Positions 36,101 through 41,067 of a stretch of 41,067 nt of DNA are shown piece by piece. The stretch lies in NCBI GenBank assembly GCA_030835845.1, contig JAUROD010000059.1:1-41067 (forward strand), written 5' to 3'. Position 1 is the first letter of the stretch. Every line of letters starts with the position of its first letter. The position numbers and the translations under genes are program-made. The DNA is from Flavobacteriaceae bacterium (GTDB lineage Bacteria; Bacteroidota; Bacteroidia; Flavobacteriales; Flavobacteriaceae). The notes under the pieces were generated by a model, which had not been told where the DNA came from, did no database searches, and worked only from the letters and a program-made list of their open reading frames with translations.

Positions 36101-37128
36101 AAGGAAGCCTTTTTAAAGGGTTGAAAAAGTTGAAATACAAGATAACTTTGTGCACCAAATAACAATGAAGCAATAAGTAGGTGTATTGGTTGAGAACTAA
36201 ATGGGAAGTCAAAATAATACATTGCTATTCCAGTTATAATTTCAAATCCAATCAGCAAAATAACCCAATGCATCATTTTGGTATCAAATTTTATTTTACG
36301 AATATGTAAAAATAAGAAGATATTTAATGCGGTAATCAACAATGAAAAGCTTCGATGGAAATAAAATCGAAAAGGAGCAGGATTTAGCCACATCGATTGA
36401 GTGCCTTCCCCAAGTAAATCAATCCTCGTATCAACATATTGTCTTACCTGTGTTCCTATTCCAATCTGAAAAAGAGTTAGCAATAAACTAGATAATGCTA
36501 ACCACCTAATCAGATTATTCGGTTTATTTGAAATGATTCGTTTACTACTAATAAAATAGAGGTAGAGGAGAAAAGCTAAAATCACAAGTGCCATTACCAT
36601 ATGTATAGTGATTTTAAACGGTTGTAAATTCGAATCAACTACAGTTTTTCCAAGCCATGCTTGAAAACCCATTCCAAAAACAATAAGCCAAGATATTAAT
36701 ACAAGCCTTTTATTTTCTTTCCAAAATAAAATTGATATTAAACCCACAATCAAAGTAGCTAACCCTCCTAAAGCACCCAATAATCGATTTAGAAATTCTA
36801 TCCAAGTATGATAGGGATTAAAAAGTGCGTAGTCATGTTTGTCATAATTACTCCAATTTTTATTGTTATAAATAGCTGTGGAATTAAAGTCAATTTTAGC
36901 AACTCTTAATTCTTCATTGATAATAATAACTTGTCCTTCAGAATATTTATGATTAGCTTTCCAATCCAATTGTATACGTTCGGTTGGTGGGATTAGGTAA
37001 CCAAAACACTTTGGCCAATCTGGACAACCCATACCACTACCTGTCATTCGAACAATTGCACCGGCAGCAATCACGCCATAAATAAGTACAAGAGATAAGC
37101 CTACCCAAAAACGAAAGTATTTTTTCAT
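36097..37128 (-). CDS. ctaA: COX15/CtaA family heme A synthase
   Basis: A 343-residue inner-membrane protein with about eight hydrophobic spans. It oxidises heme O to heme A for cytochrome aa3-type oxidase. The N-terminus carries GAIVRMTGSGMGCPDWPKC, a family hallmark. Candidate heme-ligand histidines occur in YHTWIEFLNR (with the conserved glutamate), ITIHMVMAL, FYFHRSFSLL and PIHLLIASL. It overlaps both neighbours by 4 bases (cca upstream, PRiA4_ORF3 downstream), indicating translational coupling. Its presence implies an aerobic heme A-containing oxidase encoded elsewhere. Confidence 0.93.
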   Translation of the reverse strand: MKKYFRFWVGLSLVLIYGVIAAGAIVRMTGSGMGCPDWPKCFGYLIPPTERIQLDWKANHKYSEGQVIIINEELRVAKIDFNSTAIYNNKNWSNYDKHDYALFNPYHTWIEFLNRLLGALGGLATLIVGLISILFWKENKRLVLISWLIVFGMGFQAWLGKTVVDSNLQPFKITIHMVMALVILAFLLYLYFISSKRIISNKPNNLIRWLALSSLLLTLFQIGIGTQVRQYVDTRIDLLGEGTQSMWLNPAPFRFYFHRSFSLLITALNIFLFLHIRKIKFDTKMMHWVILLIGFEIITGIAMYYFDFPFSSQPIHLLIASLLFGAQSYLVFQLFQPFKKASL

Positions 37129-38561
37129 TCCTCTATCATTTTAAGTCCTAACGCAATTCCTTCCTTTATCATAAGCGAATAAGCTGCTTCAAATTCATTT
37201 GGAATATCGCCTTCCAATATGGATTCTTTAATTTTTTCTTTAATCATACCTACCTCTTTACAAGGGGATAATCCAAATTTATTCATTATCATTTCACCCG
37301 AAATTGGGGGCTGAAAATTGCGTATGTGATCACGTGCTTCAACCTCATCGATTTTTTTTCTTACTAAGTGAAAATTTTTATGATAACGCTCGAAACGTTT
37401 GGGATTTTTAGTTGTTATATCTGCTTCACATAGTGTGAGCAAATCATCTACATAATCTCCAGCATCAAAAATAAGTCGGCGCACAGCAGAATCAGTTACA
37501 ATATCTTGAGCAAGTACAATTGGTCGTGAACTCATAAAAACCATTTTTTGAACAAATTTCATTTTTTCATTCAATGGCATTTTGAGACGTTTGAATAATT
37601 CGTATACCATTTTTGCACCCACAAATTCATGAGAATGAAAAGTCCACCCCACTTTTTTACTAAACTTTTTTGTCGGTGCTTTTCCTATATCGTGAAGTAG
37701 GGCAGACCAACGTAACCAGAGATTTGATGTTGTTTTAGCAATATTATCAACAACTTCAAGTGTATGATAAAAATTATCTTTATGCGTTTGTCCTTCAACT
37801 TCTTCAATTCCTTTGAGGTTTGTTAATTCAGGTAGAATGTCCTCTAATAGTCCTACCTCATCTAGTAATAAAAAACCTTTTGAAGGAGTGTCAACAGCAA
37901 GAATTTTGTTTAATTCATCAACGACACGCTCCCTAGAAATAATTGCCATTCGTTTATTTTCCTTAGCTATTGCTTGAAGTGAGTTTCTGTCAATTTCAAA
38001 ATTAAGTTGAGAAGCAAAACGAATTGCTCGCAGCATTCGCAATGGATCATCTGAGTATGTTATGACGGGGTCAAGGGGTGTACGAATACATTTCCTTTTT
38101 AGGTCTTCAAGACCGTTAAATGGATCAATGAGTTTACCGAAATCATCTCTGTTAAGACTCACTGCTAAAGCGTTAATGGTAAAATCACGACGATTTTGAT
38201 CGTCTTCTAAAGTTCCTTCCTCAACTGCTGGTTTACGACTTTGTGCACTGTAAGATTCTTTTCTAGCTCCTACAAATTCTAGGTCCATCCCATCGTATTT
38301 TATCATTGCGGTTCCATAAGTTTTAAAGACACTTAATTTGCCAGTATTTGAGAGCCTTCTTTTCAGTGCTTTTGCTAATTCAATACCAGATCCAATGGTC
38401 ACAAAATCTAAATCGGTTTTGAGTTTATTTCGACCAAGTATATGATCCCTCACAAAACCACCTACGATATAAGTTTTAAGCCCTAAGTCAGAGGAAGTTT
38501 CACGAATTAAATGAAATAAATCGGTAGATAAAGCCTCGTTAAAATTTGTATTAAGTTGCAT
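37125..38561 (-). CDS. cca: tRNA nucleotidyltransferase (CCA-adding) with HD domain
   Basis: A 478-residue class II nucleotidyltransferase that completes the 3' CCA end of tRNAs. The head domain begins YIVGGFVRDHILGRN (32-46) with the catalytic Asp pair in KTDLDFVTIG, followed by DDQNRRDFTINALAVSL and the neck segment SDDPLRMLRAIRFASQLNF. A C-terminal HD domain (LLHDIGKAPTKKF, about 288-300) may add phosphohydrolase activity. A poly(A) polymerase role is a possible alternative, but the single copy here suits CCA addition. It overlaps ctaA by 4 bases and tsaC by 1 base. Confidence 0.92.
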   Translation of the reverse strand: MQLNTNFNEALSTDLFHLIRETSSDLGLKTYIVGGFVRDHILGRNKLKTDLDFVTIGSGIELAKALKRRLSNTGKLSVFKTYGTAMIKYDGMDLEFVGARKESYSAQSRKPAVEEGTLEDDQNRRDFTINALAVSLNRDDFGKLIDPFNGLEDLKRKCIRTPLDPVITYSDDPLRMLRAIRFASQLNFEIDRNSLQAIAKENKRMAIISRERVVDELNKILAVDTPSKGFLLLDEVGLLEDILPELTNLKGIEEVEGQTHKDNFYHTLEVVDNIAKTTSNLWLRWSALLHDIGKAPTKKFSKKVGWTFHSHEFVGAKMVYELFKRLKMPLNEKMKFVQKMVFMSSRPIVLAQDIVTDSAVRRLIFDAGDYVDDLLTLCEADITTKNPKRFERYHKNFHLVRKKIDEVEARDHIRNFQPPISGEMIMNKFGLSPCKEVGMIKEKIKESILEGDIPNEFEAAYSLMIKEGIALGLKMIEE

Positions 38562-39127
38562 TAGGGTCTTAAGATTTCAATTTCTAGTAAACGATTTAAA
38601 CGTAAAATCATCGAGGCCTGATTTTGTTTTTCATTTTGTCTTAAAGGTACAATATCATCAATTGCTTCCAAAATTTGATGAGAAATCTCTTGAAATGAGG
38701 AAGGACTTTCAGAACCACTTATGTTCGCTGAAGTTGATACTATTGGACCGCCAAAACTTTTAATTAAGCTACTACAAAATGAATTTTTTGTAACTCTAAT
38801 TCCAATACTTCCATCCTCAGCTAAAAGCCTTTTACTCACATTTTTTACCTTAGGATAAATGATTGTAGTGGGTCTGTTTTTATTTAAGTAAGGGAGAAGT
38901 TTAGGGTGAACTTCACCAACCAATTCTTCTAGCATTGTTTGATCAGCTACAAGACAAATTAACGCCTTTGAATCATTTCTTTTTTTTATTCTGTAAACTT
39001 TGTCGATTGCATCAGAATTTTGAGCATCACAACCAATACCCCAGATGGTATCAGTAGGATATAGAAGAACCCTTCCTTTTCTAAGTGATTCCTTAGCATC
39101 TCGAATATGATCTGGACTAAAATCCAT
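38561..39127 (-). CDS. tsaC: L-threonylcarbamoyladenylate synthase (Sua5/YrdC family)
   Basis: A 188-residue YrdC/Sua5-fold protein that makes threonylcarbamoyl-AMP, the precursor of the t6A37 modification in tRNAs. Typical features are LLYPTDTIWGIGCDAQNSDAIDKVY (21 onward), the IKKRNDSKALICLV segment, RPTTIIYP and GSIGIRVTKN, and the later GGPIVSTSANISG. It is the short form without the C-terminal Sua5 domain. The start overlaps nothing: dapD ends 7 bases upstream. Its stop overlaps the cca start by one base (TAATG), so two tRNA-maturation enzymes are translationally coupled. Confidence 0.94.
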   Translation of the reverse strand: MDFSPDHIRDAKESLRKGRVLLYPTDTIWGIGCDAQNSDAIDKVYRIKKRNDSKALICLVADQTMLEELVGEVHPKLLPYLNKNRPTTIIYPKVKNVSKRLLAEDGSIGIRVTKNSFCSSLIKSFGGPIVSTSANISGSESPSSFQEISHQILEAIDDIVPLRQNEKQNQASMILRLNRLLEIEILRP

Positions 39128-39134
39128 AGAGAGT

Positions 39135-39941
39135 TTATACCGCTACGTTATGTTCTCTTAAAGCATCATTTAAGGAGGTTTTTTTATTGGTACTTTCTTT
39201 GCGTTTACCAATAATTAATGCGCAAGGTACTTGATAATCACCTGAAGGAAACTTTTTTGTGTAACTTCCAGGAATAACCACAGAACGTGAAGGAACATGT
39301 CCACGATACTCAATAGGCTCATCACCAGTTACATCAATAATTTTAGTTGACCCAGTAAGTACTACGTTTGCACCTAAAACAGCTTCTTTTTCCACATGAA
39401 CTCCTTCAACTACAATACAACGCGAACCAATAAAGGCATTATCTTCAATTATCACAGGAGCAGCTTGTAAAGGTTCTAAAACGCCACCAATTCCAACACC
39501 ACCACTTAAGTGAACATTTTTACCGATTTGAGCACAACTCCCAACGGTTGCCCATGTATCTACCATAGTACCCTCATCTACATAAGCACCTATATTGACA
39601 TAACTAGGCATTAAAATTACTCCAGGAGAAATATATGCTCCTTGTCTAGCAACTGCATGTGGAACAACACGAATCCCTTTTTCTGCATAATTTTTTTTCA
39701 AAGGCATTTTGTCATGGAATTCCATTGGACCTGCTGTGAAAGTTTCCATTTTTTGAATTGGAAAATAGAGCACAACACCTTTTTTGACCCATTCATTTAC
39801 TTTCCAACCCTCAGTGCTAGGTTCTGCTACACGAAGTTTACCTAAATCAAGTTGTTCGATTAAGCTTCGAATTGCAGTTTGTGTACTTTCTTTTTCTAAT
39901 AAGGAACGATCTTCCCAAGCAGCTTCAATAATCTCTCTCAT
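39135..39941 (-). CDS. dapD: 2,3,4,5-tetrahydropyridine-2,6-dicarboxylate N-succinyltransferase
   Basis: A 268-residue enzyme that succinylates tetrahydrodipicolinate in the succinylase route to diaminopimelate and lysine. A short helical N-terminal domain (about 1-95) precedes a left-handed beta-helix of hexapeptide repeats (about 100-240), for example GVILMPSYVNIGAYVDEGTM and CAQIGKNVHLSGGVGIGG. The conserved EPLQAAPVIIEDNAFIGSRC segment follows. Length is typical. It heads a five-gene minus-strand operon behind a TAAATTTG promoter and is divergent from ruvX. lysA, the last gene of the pathway, lies about 10 kb away on the same strand. Confidence 0.95.
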   Translation of the reverse strand: MREIIEAAWEDRSLLEKESTQTAIRSLIEQLDLGKLRVAEPSTEGWKVNEWVKKGVVLYFPIQKMETFTAGPMEFHDKMPLKKNYAEKGIRVVPHAVARQGAYISPGVILMPSYVNIGAYVDEGTMVDTWATVGSCAQIGKNVHLSGGVGIGGVLEPLQAAPVIIEDNAFIGSRCIVVEGVHVEKEAVLGANVVLTGSTKIIDVTGDEPIEYRGHVPSRSVVIPGSYTKKFPSGDYQVPCALIIGKRKESTNKKTSLNDALREHNVAV

Positions 39942-39963
39942 AGTATTTTATTCGTTTGAACCA

Positions 39964-39971
39964 CAAATTTA
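39964..39971 (-). promoter_or_regulatory. -7 promoter element of the dapD operon
   Basis: On the minus strand this reads TAAATTTG, an exact TAnnTTTG match, 22 bases before the dapD ATG at 39941. The ruvX -7 element lies 54 bases away on the other strand. Confidence 0.55.
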
Positions 39972-40025
39972 AGATATCTTACTCCACTTTCCTAGTAAGT
40001 TTTTCATAGAACCCCTTATGAGTAT

Positions 40026-40033
40026 TATATTTG
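40026..40033 (+). promoter_or_regulatory. -7 promoter element of ruvX, 3 bases from the ATG
   Basis: TATATTTG matches TAnnTTTG exactly and ends 3 bases before the ruvX ATG at 40037, the third case in this window of a predicted leaderless mRNA. The in-frame TTG at 40031 is part of the promoter and is not a start. Confidence 0.5.
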
Positions 40034-40036
40034 CAC

Positions 40037-40459
40037 ATGGGAATTTTACTAGCAATTGATTATGGCCAAAAACGAAGTGGAATTGCGATAACTGATCCAA
40101 TGAAAATAATCGCTACAGGGCATAGTACTCAACCAACTTCAGGTTTGATTGATTTTTTGATTGATTTCACGAAATCAAATCAAGTTGAAAAGTGTGTTAT
40201 TGGACAACCCAAGCAAATGAACAATACTTTTTCTGAAGTAGAACCTAAAATTCAAAATTTTATAAAAAATTTGACTGGAGCACTTCCAAATTTACCCATT
40301 GTTCGTCACGATGAACGCTTTACTTCAAAGATGGCATTTCAAACCATGTTAGATGGAGGTGTGAAAAAAGAAAAAAGAAAAAATAAAGGTTTAATAGATA
40401 AGATTAGCGCAACTCTTTTGTTACAATCCTATTTAGATGCATCTTTGCACTCAAAATAA
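40037..40459 (+). CDS. ruvX: Holliday junction resolvase-like protein RuvX/YqgF
   Basis: A 140-residue RNase-H-fold nuclease. The first catalytic aspartate is in LLAIDYGQKRSGIAITD (residues 3-19), the second acidic position is in HDERFTSKMAF, and KGLIDKISATLLLQSYLD contains the third. Family members process pre-16S rRNA in E. coli and have been proposed as alternative Holliday junction resolvases, so both roles are possible. The ATG at 40037 is chosen because the upstream in-frame TTG overlaps the promoter. def follows after 6 bases, so the two form an operon. Confidence 0.94.
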   Translation: MGILLAIDYGQKRSGIAITDPMKIIATGHSTQPTSGLIDFLIDFTKSNQVEKCVIGQPKQMNNTFSEVEPKIQNFIKNLTGALPNLPIVRHDERFTSKMAFQTMLDGGVKKEKRKNKGLIDKISATLLLQSYLDASLHSK

Positions 40460-40465
40460 CGGCTT

Positions 40466-41056
40466 ATGATTTTACCAATAATCGCTTACGGGTCACCTGT
40501 TCTAAAGAGAAAAGCAGTTGATATCCCTACTAATTATGAGGATTTAGATGGATTAATCAAAAACATGTGGGAAACAATGTATGAAGCTAATGGAGTCGGT
40601 TTAGCTGCACCACAAGTGGGACTTTCTCTGCGTTTATTTGTGATAGATGCAAGTCCATTTGGAGAAGATGATGAACTTTCTACTGAAGAAAAGACTCTTT
40701 TAAGTGGATTCAAAAAAGTTTTTATAAATCCACAAATAATAGAAGAATCTGGTGAGGAATGGCCTTTTAATGAGGGTTGTTTGAGCATACCAGACATTCG
40801 TGAGGATGTCAAGAGAAAAGATAGATTGGTCATAAAGTACCAAAATTCAAAAGGAGAAGAGCTTACAGAAATATACACCGGACTAGCGGCTAGAGTAATT
40901 CAACACGAGTATGACCATATTGAAGGTGTTTTGTTTACTGATAAATTATCACCTTTAAAAAAAAGGATGCTAAAAGGTAAATTAACAGCTATTTCAAAAG
41001 GTAATATATCTGTTGATTACAAAATGAAATTTCCATTACAATCAAAGAAAAGATAA
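40466..41056 (+). CDS. def: Peptide deformylase
   Basis: A 196-residue metalloenzyme that removes the N-formyl group from nascent proteins. All three family motifs are present: GVGLAAPQVG (about 45-54), EGCLSIP (about 109-115, with the metal-binding cysteine) and HEYDHIEG (about 151-158, two metal-binding histidines and the catalytic glutamate). Length is typical of Bacteroidota deformylases. It is encoded 6 bases after ruvX. The window stops 11 bases after it; an ATG at 41059 could be the first codon of another gene, but only three codons are visible, so no call is made. Confidence 0.97.
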   Translation: MILPIIAYGSPVLKRKAVDIPTNYEDLDGLIKNMWETMYEANGVGLAAPQVGLSLRLFVIDASPFGEDDELSTEEKTLLSGFKKVFINPQIIEESGEEWPFNEGCLSIPDIREDVKRKDRLVIKYQNSKGEELTEIYTGLAARVIQHEYDHIEGVLFTDKLSPLKKRMLKGKLTAISKGNISVDYKMKFPLQSKKR

Positions 41057-41067
41057 ATATGACACTA

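Noticed and set aside
41059-41067. Start of a further gene at the right edge
   Set aside because: Only ATG and two more codons are visible, which is not enough to support a call.

Overview
The window is a 41-kb stretch of an AT-rich bacterial chromosome from the phylum Bacteroidota, most likely class Flavobacteriia, order Flavobacteriales. Four things point there. Promoters repeatedly match the Bacteroidota -7 element TAnnTTTG, and strong Shine-Dalgarno sequences are rare. Family-level markers are present, including the 50-residue DUF4295 protein after rpmB-rpmG, LVIVD lipoproteins, Bacteroidota-type lipoprotein signals and bacillithiol BshC. The order cinA ... rpmB-rpmG-DUF4295-ftsY ... rimO also fits. 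I saw no rRNA, tRNA, CRISPR array, insertion sequence or prophage.

Layout, left to right. 0.1-3.6 kb: a FabH-type ketosynthase and a small CoA-binding protein, then a sodium:solute symporter (minus strand) divergent from recR. 3.6-7.6 kb: a tight plus-strand run with a 2-oxoacid dehydrogenase E2 subunit, a DnaQ-like exonuclease, an FAH-family enzyme and cinA. 7.6-10.0 kb: an accessory-looking patch with a beta carbonic anhydrase, a 390-base spacer that may hold a small transcript, and a metzincin-type lipoprotein on the minus strand. 10.0-13.9 kb: rpmB, rpmG and DUF4295 closed by a strong terminator, then ftsY, an alpha/beta hydrolase and rimO. 13.9-17.8 kb, minus strand: an LVIVD beta-propeller lipoprotein and an M14 carboxypeptidase. 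18.0-27.7 kb, plus strand: bshC, guaA, a LysM/periplasmic-binding fusion, pyrG, yidC and mnmA. 27.7-30.9 kb: lysA (minus) divergent from sucC, then an Hsp20 chaperone. 30.9-35.6 kb: an S10 serine carboxypeptidase, uvrB (minus), and an uncharacterised protein with a protein-kinase-like catalytic motif set. 35.6-39.9 kb: a five-gene, largely overlapping minus-strand operon dapD-tsaC-cca-ctaA-PRiA4_ORF3. 40.0-41.06 kb: ruvX and def.

Most of the window is housekeeping: fatty acid synthesis, nucleotide synthesis (GMP, CTP), the succinyl route to diaminopimelate and lysine (dapD, lysA), tRNA and ribosome modification (mnmA, tsaC, cca, rimO), membrane insertion (ftsY, yidC), and DNA repair (recR, uvrB, ruvX, dnaQ-like). 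The secreted or surface peptidases (M14, S10, metzincin) and the sodium symporter suit a heterotroph that scavenges proteins, perhaps in a marine setting; this is inference.

I found no obvious multi-gene defence, toxin or biosynthetic system. The items most worth a second look are the kinase-like orphan at 34542-35612, the candidate small transcript at about 8500-8659, and several housekeeping genes (guaA, mnmA, ruvX) whose -7 element lies only 3-4 bases before the ATG, which predicts leaderless mRNAs.
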